Assembly: GCF_000424585.1 (NCBI RefSeq)
Contig: NZ_AUKE01000026.1
Location: 1 to 45,067 of the forward strand
Length of the DNA stretch: 45,067 bases
Reading direction: 5' to 3'
Source: Butyrivibrio sp. MC2013
GTDB taxonomy: Bacteria > Bacillota > Clostridia > Lachnospirales > Lachnospiraceae
The translations under genes and the position numbers were made by a program. Each line of letters begins with the position of its first letter. Positions within the stretch are counted from its first letter, which is position 1. The notes under the pieces were generated by a model. The model ran no database searches, was not told the DNA's origin, and saw only the letters and a list, made by a program, of their open reading frames with translations. Below are positions 1-7,509 of the stretch, piece by piece.

Positions 1-2
1 TG

Positions 3-266
3 TATAAACGAATGGAGAAATACATGCATAACCATCTGCTGTTCCTTCATGATAAAAGAGTTCCGCACAATAATAACTTAAGTGAGCGTCAGGCTCGTAA
101 GGTAAAACGTAAAATCAAGCAGGTCATGACATACCGGTCATTCAGCAGTCTAGAGTATTACTGCGATGGATTGGGTGTGCTGGTTACGCTGCGCGAAAAT
201 GATCCCAGCAATATTTACACGAATGTGTCAGAGATATTTGATAGAAAATACCGGTGGTCCGACTGA
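3..266 (+). pseudogene. IS66-family transposase, C-terminal part (cut by window edge)
   Basis: The reading frame is open to the left edge, so this is the 3' end of a longer gene rather than an 84-residue protein. The visible part carries the C-terminal signature of IS66 transposases: an NNNLSERQARKVK stretch (family form: DNNLAERDLRMIK), followed by a conserved hydrophobic region. IS66 transposases are DDE enzymes; the acidic triad would lie mostly outside the window, so intactness cannot be judged. The stop falls inside a hairpin that probably terminates transcription. A sequence near 308-324 whose reverse strand reads GTTACTGTTCAGACCCC may be the element's right end, but no left end is available to compare. 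The family call is fairly secure; whether the copy is active is unknown. Confidence 0.72.
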
Positions 267-292
267 TAAAAGTCTAGATCACCGGTATTTTT
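245..292 (+). terminator. Hairpin terminator at the end of the transposase
   Basis: AAAATACCGGTG (245-256) pairs exactly with CACCGGTATTTT (280-291), with an inner GACT/AGTC stem. The T-rich end fits an intrinsic terminator that would shield the lacI-type gene from transposase transcription. The stop codon lies inside the structure. Confidence 0.6.
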
Positions 293-408
293 ATCTCAAG
301 TTGGGGTCTGAACAGTAACTGCTATTGCTTAAAAGCTCCATATCGGAGTATATTAAAGAGTGGAGAAAACGATTTCTTAATAGAAAACTAGCCCGCACGG
401 AGGATATC

Positions 409-1398
409 ATGGTTTCGATCAAGGAAGTAGCCAAAGAGGCAGGAGTGGCTATCAGTACTGTCTCCAAGGTTCTGAATAATTATCCCAATGTAAGTGAGAA
501 GACCAGGCAGAAGGTCATGGACGTAGTGAACAGGACAGGCTTTGTCCCCAATCAGCTGGCGGCATCCCTGTCCAGCAAGAGCATGGGGAGAGTGGCTCTC
601 CTGATCAGGCTAAACACCAAGACCCAGGCCATAGATGAGATAGATATGCAGTATATAGCCGGCGCTGTTAACAAGGCCAGGGAGATTGGACTTGATGTGG
701 TCACGCTCTTTTTTAGCATGATAGAGGATATGAGCCTGGAGGAGATGAATGTATACTTCCGCAGCCAGTCTATCAAGGGCCTGATCATATACGGTATGAC
801 CGGCAGGGACAGGACTCTGAGGAGCCTCATCAGATCCGGTGAATACAGGACTGTTGTCATAGATTCTCCTGACTATTCTGAGTCCTCCTCTTCAGTGGGT
901 ATCGATCATGAGGCAGCGCAGTTTGATGTTATCAAAAAGACTGCCCGGGATAACAAGTCCCGTTCCATGCTCTACATAGCAGGCTCCAGAGACAGCTATG
1001 CTTCTCAGCAGCAGCTCTCGGCAGTAGCCAGAGCTGCCAAAGAATTGAAGATGAAGGTTCTCATCAGAAATGGCAATCTCTCTGAGCTGGCAGCCAGGAA
1101 TATCGCCCTGAAATATGCCAGGGGCAAGGATATGGTGGCCTGCGGGTCTGACCTGATGGCTATAGGCGCCATGAAGGCCCTGATAGATATGGATATATTC
1201 AGACCGGTGTGCGGCTTTGACGGGATAGTGCTCATGGGATATGTGGGCAAGCAGATGAATACGGTCAAGCAGGATTTTGCCCAGATATCATCAGCGGCGG
1301 TGGAAGAGATGCAGAGCCTCTTGGCAGGCAACCCCGGCAGACGCATTGTCATCCCTCATAAACTGGTAAGGATCAAATACGAAGATATCATCAGATAA
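409..1398 (+). CDS. LacI/GalR-family transcriptional regulator (probable maltodextrin/glycogen phosphorylase repressor)
   Basis: A sugar-responsive repressor of 329 residues. The N-terminus is a typical LacI helix-turn-helix (SIKEVAKEAGVAISTVSKVLN, about residues 3-23), followed by the hinge segment and a periplasmic-binding-protein-like effector domain. ATG 409 is preferred over the in-frame TTG at 325 because ACGGAGG lies just upstream and the LacI fold starts at this Met. It reads into the phosphorylase gene, with two perfect GAAAACGTTTTC palindromes between the genes, the operator shape used by LacI-family repressors. I infer it controls the phosphorylase and perhaps itself, with a maltodextrin-type effector; the ligand is not visible in the sequence. 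The IS66 remnant ends about 110-140 bp upstream, so its own promoter may be IS-derived. Confidence 0.9.
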   Translation: MVSIKEVAKEAGVAISTVSKVLNNYPNVSEKTRQKVMDVVNRTGFVPNQLAASLSSKSMGRVALLIRLNTKTQAIDEIDMQYIAGAVNKAREIGLDVVTLFFSMIEDMSLEEMNVYFRSQSIKGLIIYGMTGRDRTLRSLIRSGEYRTVVIDSPDYSESSSSVGIDHEAAQFDVIKKTARDNKSRSMLYIAGSRDSYASQQQLSAVARAAKELKMKVLIRNGNLSELAARNIALKYARGKDMVACGSDLMAIGAMKALIDMDIFRPVCGFDGIVLMGYVGKQMNTVKQDFAQISSAAVEEMQSLLAGNPGRRIVIPHKLVRIKYEDIIR

Positions 1399-1406
1399 AA
1401 AAGTTC

Positions 1407-1463
1407 TTGCAGAAAACGTTTTCCTGTGCTAATCTATTTTTACAGTAACAAGAAAACGTTTTC
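1407..1463 (+). promoter_or_regulatory. Two LacI-type operators upstream of the phosphorylase
   Basis: AGAAAACGTTTTCC occurs twice, with the perfect palindrome GAAAACGTTTTC at 1412-1423 and again at 1452-1463, a 40-bp centre-to-centre distance (about four helical turns). A possible -35 TTGCAG (1407-1412) with a weak TAATCT -10 (1430-1435) would put operator 1 in the promoter and operator 2 just past the start site. The operators are seen directly; the promoter is tentative. Confidence 0.75.
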
Positions 1464-1617
1464 CGATATGAAATGATTTTTATATTCTTCTCCTAAAAGG
1501 CTGAAGATATTATCTTTGGATACCGAAAAAATGATTCGGAGGAAAACATGTGTTTATAATGCGGGGAGGCCGCATACTGAGTTTCTATAGTTTTTTGTAC
1601 AAGCAGAAAGGAGCAAT

Positions 1618-3930
1618 ATGGCAACTAATATGCAGAAGGACATTCTGGTCCTGAATCTTGAAGAGCAGATCGAGAGGAGCAGTCAGAGACAGTATGACAA
1701 GTGTTTCAGGGACTGCACAGACAAGGAGTCTTACTACGTACTTCTTGATGTTACAAACGAGCTTCTGAAAGTTGCAGAGCCTATTGTTGGGGAGAAGAAG
1801 GTATATTATATCTCTATGGAGTTCCTGATCGGTAAGCTTCTGTCCAATAACCTGATCAACCTCAAGGTATATGACAAGATAAGCGATATCCTAGCCAAGA
1901 ACGGTAAGAGCCTGGCTGATATCGAGGAATATGAACCCGAACCCAGCCTTGGTAACGGCGGTCTGGGAAGACTGGCTGCATGCTTTCTGGATTCCATCAC
2001 TACACTGTCCCTTCCCGGAGAGGGCATCGGCCTGAATTATCACTACGGCCTCTTTAAGCAGGTATTCAAGGACAATCTGCAGTACGCTGAGAAGGATACC
2101 TGGCAGGAGAACAAGTCCTGGCTGGAGAAGACTGACATCAGCTTTGATGTTAACTTTGGCAAGAAGAAAGTTACTTCCAGACTCTATAACCTCTATGTAA
2201 CAGGCTATGATTCAGGTATCAATAAGCTCCGTCTCTTTGAATGCGAAGGCGTTGATGAGTCACTGGTCAAGGAAGGTATCAGCTTTGATAAGAAGAAGAT
2301 TGACAAGAACCTGACTCTTTTCCTCTATCCCGATGATTCCGATGAAGCAGGTAACATGCTCAGAATCTATCAGGAGTATTTCCTGGTAAGCAATGCTGCC
2401 CAGCTCATCCTCCACGAGATGAAGGAGAGACAGTATGACCTTAGAAAGCTCTATGATCATGCTGTAATCCAGATCAATGATACTCATCCTACCATGATCA
2501 TCCCTGAGCTGATCAGGATCCTGGTAGAGGACAAGGCTCTGTCCATAGATGAGGCTATAAATGTAGTATCCAAGACCTGCGCTTATACTAACCACACCAT
2601 CCTGGCAGAAGCTCTGGAGACATGGCCCCTTAAGTATATCAAGAAGGCTGTTCCTCAGCTGGTACCTTATATCCAGGCTCTGGATGAGAGAGTAAAGGCC
2701 AGGTACAAGGATCCTGATGTACAGATCATCGACAAGGATAAGAGAGTACACATGGCATTCATCGATATCCACTATGGCTTTTCTGTAAACGGCGTGGCCG
2801 CTATCCATACGGATATCCTTAAGAATACCGAGCTGAATAAGTTCTATAAGCTCTATCCTGATAAGTTCAATAACAAGACCAACGGTATCACCTTCAGAAG
2901 GTGGCTCCTGTCCTGTAACCATCCTCTGGCAGACCTGATCTCTGATGCTATCGGAGACGGCTACAAGAAGGATGCCATGAAGCTGGAAGATCTTATGTCT
3001 CACATTAATGATGAGACCTTCCTCTCCAGACTGGAAGAGATCAAGATGCTCAAGAAAAAGGAGCTGGCAGCATACCTTGAGAAGCATGAAGGCGTGACTG
3101 TAGATCCTGAGTCTATCTTTGACGTACAGGTTAAGCGTCTCCATGAGTACAAGCGTCAGCAGATGAACGCCCTCTATATCATCCACAAGTATCTGGAGAT
3201 CAAGGGCGGCAAGAAGCCTCAGCGTCCTCTGACCTTTATCTTTGGAGCAAAGGCTGCACCTGCATATGTGATCGCAAGAGATATCATTCACCTGCTGCTA
3301 TGCCTGCAGGAGATCGTAAACAACGATCCTGATGTTAATAAGTACATGAAGGTGGTAATGGTAGAGAACTATAACGTAACCTACGCTGAGCATCTGATCC
3401 CTGCCTGCGATGTATCAGAGCAGATCTCTCTGGCATCCAAGGAGGCATCCGGTACTTCTAACATGAAGTTCATGCTCAACGGCGCTGTGACTCTGGGAAC
3501 AGATGATGGTGCCAACGTAGAGATCCACCAGCTGGTAGGCGATGACAATATCTATATCTTCGGTATTGATTCTGATACTGTAATCGAGCACTATGCCAAG
3601 GCTGATTATGTATCCAAGGATTACTACAAGAAGAGCAAGGTCATCAAGGAGGCTGTAGACTTCATCGTAGGCAAACAGTGCATGAAGGTGGGCAACAAGG
3701 AGAACCTGGAGCGTCTCTACAATGAGCTCCTTAACAAAGACTGGTTCATGACTCTCATTGACCTTGAGTCCTATATCGAAGCCAAGGACCGCATCTTTGC
3801 TGACTATGAGAAGAGAGACAAGTGGAAGAGGATGATGCTGACCAATATCGCTAAGGCTGGCTTCTTCTCATCTGACAGGACTATCGAGGAATACAATAAG
3901 GATATCTGGAAGCTGCAGAGAGCAGACTAA
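1618..3930 (+). CDS. glgP: Glycogen/starch/maltodextrin phosphorylase (GT35)
   Basis: Releases glucose-1-phosphate from alpha-1,4-glucans using phosphate and pyridoxal phosphate, in the cytoplasm. The 770-residue protein shows the GT35 hallmarks: [17 protein letters not shown] near residues 112-128, and the PLP site [14 protein letters not shown] with the Schiff-base lysine at K617. It is slightly shorter than the roughly 800 residues of E. coli MalP/GlgP. The ATG follows GAAAGGAG at good spacing. The adjacent LacI-family gene and the two operators suggest induction by maltodextrins, which favours a MalP-like role, but sequence alone does not separate glycogen from maltodextrin preference. 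A strong terminator follows, so it is probably transcribed alone or with the regulator. Confidence 0.96.
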   Translation: MATNMQKDILVLNLEEQIERSSQRQYDKCFRDCTDKESYYVLLDVTNELLKVAEPIVGEKKVYYISMEFLIGKLLSNNLINLKVYDKISDILAKNGKSLADIEEYEPEPSLGNGGLGRLAACFLDSITTLSLPGEGIGLNYHYGLFKQVFKDNLQYAEKDTWQENKSWLEKTDISFDVNFGKKKVTSRLYNLYVTGYDSGINKLRLFECEGVDESLVKEGISFDKKKIDKNLTLFLYPDDSDEAGNMLRIYQEYFLVSNAAQLILHEMKERQYDLRKLYDHAVIQINDTHPTMIIPELIRILVEDKALSIDEAINVVSKTCAYTNHTILAEALETWPLKYIKKAVPQLVPYIQALDERVKARYKDPDVQIIDKDKRVHMAFIDIHYGFSVNGVAAIHTDILKNTELNKFYKLYPDKFNNKTNGITFRRWLLSCNHPLADLISDAIGDGYKKDAMKLEDLMSHINDETFLSRLEEIKMLKKKELAAYLEKHEGVTVDPESIFDVQVKRLHEYKRQQMNALYIIHKYLEIKGGKKPQRPLTFIFGAKAAPAYVIARDIIHLLLCLQEIVNNDPDVNKYMKVVMVENYNVTYAEHLIPACDVSEQISLASKEASGTSNMKFMLNGAVTLGTDDGANVEIHQLVGDDNIYIFGIDSDTVIEHYAKADYVSKDYYKKSKVIKEAVDFIVGKQCMKVGNKENLERLYNELLNKDWFMTLIDLESYIEAKDRIFADYEKRDKWKRMMLTNIAKAGFFSSDRTIEEYNKDIWKLQRAD

Positions 3931-3958
3931 AGAGATCTGAAATAAGATAATAAATAGT

Positions 3959-4000
3959 AGCGCCATCCGGGAGAAAATGGTATCCCGAATGGCGCTTTTT
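3959..4000 (+). terminator. Intrinsic terminator after glgP
   Basis: AGCGCCATCCGGGA (3959-3972) pairs with TCCCGAATGGCGCT (3983-3996) apart from one mismatch, and a T-run follows (3996-4000). Confidence 0.9.
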
Positions 4001-4010
4001 GGTATTGTTT

Positions 4011-4032
4011 GGATGCACTTCAATGTCGTAAA
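4011..4032 (-). repeat. Half copy of the 36-nt hairpin repeat, overlapping the tetR stop codon
   Basis: The minus strand reads TTACGACATTGAAGTGCATCC, the left half of the hairpin repeat found at 10156-10246 and 20701-20796 apart from one base. It supplies the last codons and TGA stop of the TetR-family gene, so the repeat family abuts or overlaps gene ends. Confidence 0.65.
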
Positions 4033-4628
4033 GTGTGTGCCTTCACAATATCCCTGACAGTTCTGTGGAGATAGGGCTTTAATTCTTCAAGGCTGCAGGG
4101 TCTGTTCTCTATGATAGCGCTGTATCCCGCTGAACCCGCCAGCTCCACGATCATAAAGAGCATGATCTCAGGCTCTGTGAGCTCCTTATCGGAAATCTCC
4201 ACTATACTTTCCAGTACATTTGCAAAAGAGACATCTTCAAACAGAGGGCCGGGATTCTCAATGGCCTTCTCAAATATGCCCCATGACAGGTCCTTGTGGA
4301 TAAAAGCCAGAAGGGCCTTATTTTTGGCCAGTTCATCAAGGATGTGATCCAGCATGAAGATGATCTTGTCCTCTATGGCGGGTAGATCCTCTTTCTCAAG
4401 TGCGTTCAGAGCCGACTCAAATAGCTGACTGGATTTGTGCATAATCAGCCTGTCCTTGATGTCATACTTATCCTTGAAATAGAGGTAGAAGGTACCCTTG
4501 GCTACCCCTGCCTTCTCTACTATATCTGATATAGAGGTCTTCTCGATGCCTTTGGTGGTAAAGAACTCAAAGGATGTATTCAGAAGAGACTCTCTCTTTT
4601 TCTTCTTATTGGAATCAAGCTTTCCCAT
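4020..4628 (-). CDS. TetR/AcrR-family transcriptional regulator
   Basis: A 202-residue repressor. The N-terminal domain is a clear TetR helix-turn-helix: TSFEFFTTKGIEKTSISDIV, then AGVAKGTFYLYFKDKYDI (about residues 15-55). The C-terminal helical domain is divergent, as usual, and binds an unknown ligand. ATG 4628 is chosen over the adjacent GTG at 4631 because AGGAG lies five bases upstream of the ATG. It is transcribed divergently from the MMPL exporter, whose promoter overlaps two copies of a 19-bp TetR-type palindrome; a related left half-site lies upstream of its own promoter. I infer it represses the exporter operon and may regulate itself. The last codons and the stop lie in a half copy of an intergenic repeat. 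Confidence 0.93.
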   Translation of the reverse strand: MGKLDSNKKKKRESLLNTSFEFFTTKGIEKTSISDIVEKAGVAKGTFYLYFKDKYDIKDRLIMHKSSQLFESALNALEKEDLPAIEDKIIFMLDHILDELAKNKALLAFIHKDLSWGIFEKAIENPGPLFEDVSFANVLESIVEISDKELTEPEIMLFMIVELAGSAGYSAIIENRPCSLEELKPYLHRTVRDIVKAHTLRH

Positions 4629-4668
4629 CACTACTCCTATAAAACACCTTTAAACTGCTTACGACTAC

Positions 4669-4735
4669 ATTGTAGCGCATATCTTCTTCCGGCAACAAGC
4701 TTTGGCGATAAACGCCAAATGACCATTGATATAAT
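4669..4735 (-). promoter_or_regulatory. tetR promoter with an upstream operator half-site
   Basis: On the minus strand TTGTTG (4698-4693) and TACAAT (4674-4669) are separated by 18 bp, a good sigma-A promoter with a leader of about 35 nt. AAATGACCA at 4717-4725 matches one arm of the exporter operator; the other arm is poorly conserved (about 13 of 19 positions overall). Confidence 0.5.
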
Positions 4736-4739
4736 TTGT

Positions 4740-4857
4740 CGCCTTCGCCCTGCTCAAACAACTTTCTCCTGGGCGCTTGAAGGCTGCGAATGAAGAATAA
4801 GCAAAACTACCATTTGAAGTGAAGGTTCACTGCGGAAAAAGCTTCTGCCGCAGTGCC
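4740..4857 (-). repeat. Half copy (C) of the 225-nt inverted-repeat element
   Basis: On the minus strand this matches the left half of the elements at 5118-5342 and 20910-21135, including CTTCAAATGGTAGTTTTGC and TTATTCTTCATTC, and stops near the central hairpin. It faces the opposite way to copy A, so the two flank the operator region. Confidence 0.75.
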
Positions 4858-4986
4858 ATTATAATGCTTGCTTACGGAGAAGTAGCTCGCTTCAGGATAT
4901 GCACAGCCGCTGCTGCGAGTCCCCGCTAGTGAACATCAATCTACGTCCCGGCTACAAATAAAGATTTTATAAAATTGCAAAAGAAA
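4858..4986. other. Intergenic spacer, no gene recognised
   Basis: AT-rich towards the right. I see no convincing ORF or RNA gene between repeat copy C and the exporter promoter. Confidence 0.5.
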
Positions 4987-5047
4987 TATTGACTATTGGT
5001 CATTTTTAGAGTATACCATATTTAAACGAAATGACCAATGGTCATTT
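4987..5047 (+). promoter_or_regulatory. Exporter promoter with two TetR-type operators
   Basis: TTGACT (4989-4994) and TATACC (5012-5017) lie 17 bp apart, a good sigma-A promoter. Operator 2, AAATGACCAATGGTCATTT (5029-5047), is a perfect 19-bp palindrome just past the predicted start site. Operator 1 (4987-5005) matches it at 15 of 19 positions and covers the -35 region. Their centres are 42 bp apart, so both could be bound on one DNA face. This strongly suggests repression by the divergent TetR protein. Confidence 0.8.
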
Positions 5048-5117
5048 ATGGCGTGGACGTAATATTTGCGAAGCAAGGCACCTCGATTTACTGTTCGTCA
5101 CAATCAAGTAGATTTCA

Positions 5118-5342
5118 GTGCTGCTGAAGAAGAATATTTTACAAAGTGAGCATTCGCTTAAAATGGTAGTTTTGCTTATTCTTCAGTGCAGCCTTCAAAG
5201 CGCCCACGAGAAAACTGTTTGAACCGGGCTGAAAGCCCGGTGAGTTTTTTCGAGTGCGGCGTGTTTTATGAAGGCTGCAGAAGAATTTAGCAAAACACCA
5301 TTTGGAGCGGGCGAGCGTGGAAAATATCTTCTTCTGTAGCAC
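5118..5342 (+). repeat. 225-nt inverted-repeat element, copy A
   Basis: A near-palindromic element. The termini GTGCTGCTGAAGAAGAATAT and ATATCTTCTTCTGTAGCAC pair. The mid arms ATGGTAGTTTTGCTTATTCT and AGAATTTAGCAAAACACCAT pair, as do GCAGCCTTC and GAAGGCTGC. The centre is CCGGGCT-GAA-AGCCCGG (5224-5240). It has no credible ORF. It lies between the exporter promoter and its start codon, so it would be transcribed as a long folded 5' leader. Confidence 0.85.
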
Positions 5343-5388
5343 ATTGAAAAAACTAAATTGGACGAACAGGAGGCGCAGGAAGGAAGAT

Positions 5389-7479
5389 ATGAAGAAGATA
5401 TCAGAGATGATTGTGAGATGCCGGTATTTGATTTTGGCAATAGCCATAGCGCTATTGATCCCCTCAGCCATAGGCTATGTGAATACCAGGGTTAACTACG
5501 ATATTCTCTCTTATCTGCCCGGAGAGATTGAGACTATGAAGGGGCAGGATATATTAGAGGAGGAATTTGGCACCGGAGCATACTCGCTCTTTATAGTAAA
5601 GGGCATGGAGGATAAGGATGTCCATAAGCTCAAGGAAGAGATAGAGGGTATAGATCATGTGGCGGATGTTATCTGGTATGACTCCTTTATGGATATGTCG
5701 GTACCTATGGAGCTGCTGCCGGATGATGTTTATGAGGCGTTTAATTCCGGAGAAGACACCATGATGTTCATCATCTTTGATGAGACCACTTCCAGTGATA
5801 TGACCATGGAGGCCATCAGAGATATCAGGAAGGTGGCTGATAAGGACTGCTTCCTCTCAGGCATGTCAGCTATAGTTACAGATACAAAGGACCTGGCAGA
5901 AAAGGAAACCCCTGTATATGTGCTCATAGCCGTTATACTGGCGATCATAGTATTGTCCCTGACTATGGATTCTTATTTGATTCCTGTATTTTTCATCTTA
6001 TCCATAGGAATGGCTATTGTATATAACCTGGGAAGCAATGTTTTCTTTGGAGAGATATCCTTTATCACCAAGTCTCTGGCGGCGGTGCTGCAGCTGGGTG
6101 TGACCCTGGACTATTCTATTTTCCTCTGGCACAGCTATGAGGAGGAAAAGGCTAAAGGCCTGGATAATAAGACCGCAATGTCAGAAGCTATATCAGCTAC
6201 CTTTGTATCAGTCATAGGCTCTAGTATCACTACTATTGCAGGATTTATAGCTCTTTGCTTTATGAGCTTTAGGATAGGTCTGGATCTGGGCGTAGTCATG
6301 GCCAAGGGCGTGGTACTGGGAGTGATCTCCTGTGTGACTGTACTACCGTCCATGATCCTCATATTTGACAGGCTGTTAAATAAGACTATGCACAAGCCGC
6401 TCCTTCCCGATTTTAAGGCTATTCCTGACTGGATAGGAGAGCATTACAGGATTTTTGCAATCATCTTTTTATTGCTGCTCCCTGTTGCGGTATATGGAAA
6501 TGCTCATACCAAGGTCTATTATGATTTGACACAGACTCTCCCTGCAGGGCTACCTTCTTCCAAGGCCCAGGCAGAGCTTGATGACAATTTTGATACCGCT
6601 ACCACATATATGATTCTCATTGATGCGGGCCTGGACAGAAAGCATGTGTCCATGATGTCTGATGAGATAAAGGCTGTAGATGGTGTGGATGCAGTACTTG
6701 GTCTTGACAGTGTGACAGGCGGTCTTATACCTGATGAGCTGATACCCGAAGAGATAAAGTCCAAGCTCTCATCCGATGATTACAAGCTGATGATAGTGAC
6801 CAGCTCTTATAAGACAGCTTCAGATGAAGTAAACAGGCAGATTGAGTCTGTTTCAGATATAGTAAAGAGCTATGACCCTGAGGCAATGGTCGTAGGCGAA
6901 GCGCCCTGTACCAAGGACCTGATCACCATAACAGATCATGATTTTAACGTAGTCAACTGGGTATCCATAGGAGCGGTATTTGCCATTATCCTTTTGGTAC
7001 TGGGATCTGTATCACTCCCGTTTATACTGGTGGCGGTCATAGAGTTTGCCATCTTTATAAATATGGGTATCCCTTATTACACAGGCGCGGTGCTGCCCTT
7101 TATAGCATCGGTAGTCATAGGTACTATCCAGCTGGGTTCTACCGTTGACTATGCGATCCTCATGACTACCAGATATCTCAGGGAGAGAAGGGATGGCTAT
7201 GACAAAAAGGCAGCTGCTACCCGTTCCCTGGAAGCCTGTATGAAATCCATCATTGTAAGTGCTCTTTCATTTTTCTCAGCTACCTTTGGCGTGGGTCTGA
7301 TATCCAGCATCGATATGATAGGTTCGCTGTGCATGCTCATGGCAAGGGGCGCTATTATCAGTATGTTTGTAGTCATCCTGGTGCTGCCTGCCATGTTTAT
7401 AATATTTGATCCCATCATCGTGATGACAGACAGGAAACTGCGAAAGAGAAAATATGAAGATAGACCTATTGAAGCATAA
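5389..7479 (+). CDS. MMPL-family (RND-superfamily) membrane transporter
   Basis: A 696-residue integral membrane exporter with the two-fold MMPL/RND layout. TM1 lies at about residues 12-30, an extracellular domain follows to about 170, then a TM bundle at about 174-335; the pattern repeats with a TM near 355, a second extracellular domain, and a TM bundle at about 521-680. The paired family motifs LGVTLDYSIFLWHSYEEEKA and LGSTVDYAILMTTRYLRERR are present, one per half, with the Asp residues expected for proton coupling. ATG 5389 is favoured over the earlier in-frame ATG 5302, which lies inside the repeat element, because GGAAGGAAGAT precedes it. It probably exports a lipid or hydrophobic compound, but the substrate cannot be read from sequence. 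It forms an operon with the downstream heptad-repeat lipoprotein (30-bp gap) under TetR control. Confidence 0.92.
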   Translation: MKKISEMIVRCRYLILAIAIALLIPSAIGYVNTRVNYDILSYLPGEIETMKGQDILEEEFGTGAYSLFIVKGMEDKDVHKLKEEIEGIDHVADVIWYDSFMDMSVPMELLPDDVYEAFNSGEDTMMFIIFDETTSSDMTMEAIRDIRKVADKDCFLSGMSAIVTDTKDLAEKETPVYVLIAVILAIIVLSLTMDSYLIPVFFILSIGMAIVYNLGSNVFFGEISFITKSLAAVLQLGVTLDYSIFLWHSYEEEKAKGLDNKTAMSEAISATFVSVIGSSITTIAGFIALCFMSFRIGLDLGVVMAKGVVLGVISCVTVLPSMILIFDRLLNKTMHKPLLPDFKAIPDWIGEHYRIFAIIFLLLLPVAVYGNAHTKVYYDLTQTLPAGLPSSKAQAELDDNFDTATTYMILIDAGLDRKHVSMMSDEIKAVDGVDAVLGLDSVTGGLIPDELIPEEIKSKLSSDDYKLMIVTSSYKTASDEVNRQIESVSDIVKSYDPEAMVVGEAPCTKDLITITDHDFNVVNWVSIGAVFAIILLVLGSVSLPFILVAVIEFAIFINMGIPYYTGAVLPFIASVVIGTIQLGSTVDYAILMTTRYLRERRDGYDKKAAATRSLEACMKSIIVSALSFFSATFGVGLISSIDMIGSLCMLMARGAIISMFVVILVLPAMFIIFDPIIVMTDRKLRKRKYEDRPIEA

Positions 7480-7509
7480 AAAAACGCTAACGAGCAGAAA
7501 GGAATACTT

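Noticed and set aside
2260..3291. 343-residue ORF on the minus strand inside the phosphorylase gene
   Set aside because: It is a shadow frame of glgP; it has no RBS or recognisable family and the opposite strand is an unmistakable GT35 enzyme.
5139..5471. Overlapping minus-strand ORFs (110 and 81 residues) across the inverted-repeat element
   Set aside because: They run across the palindromic element and the start of the exporter, have low-complexity composition and no RBS.
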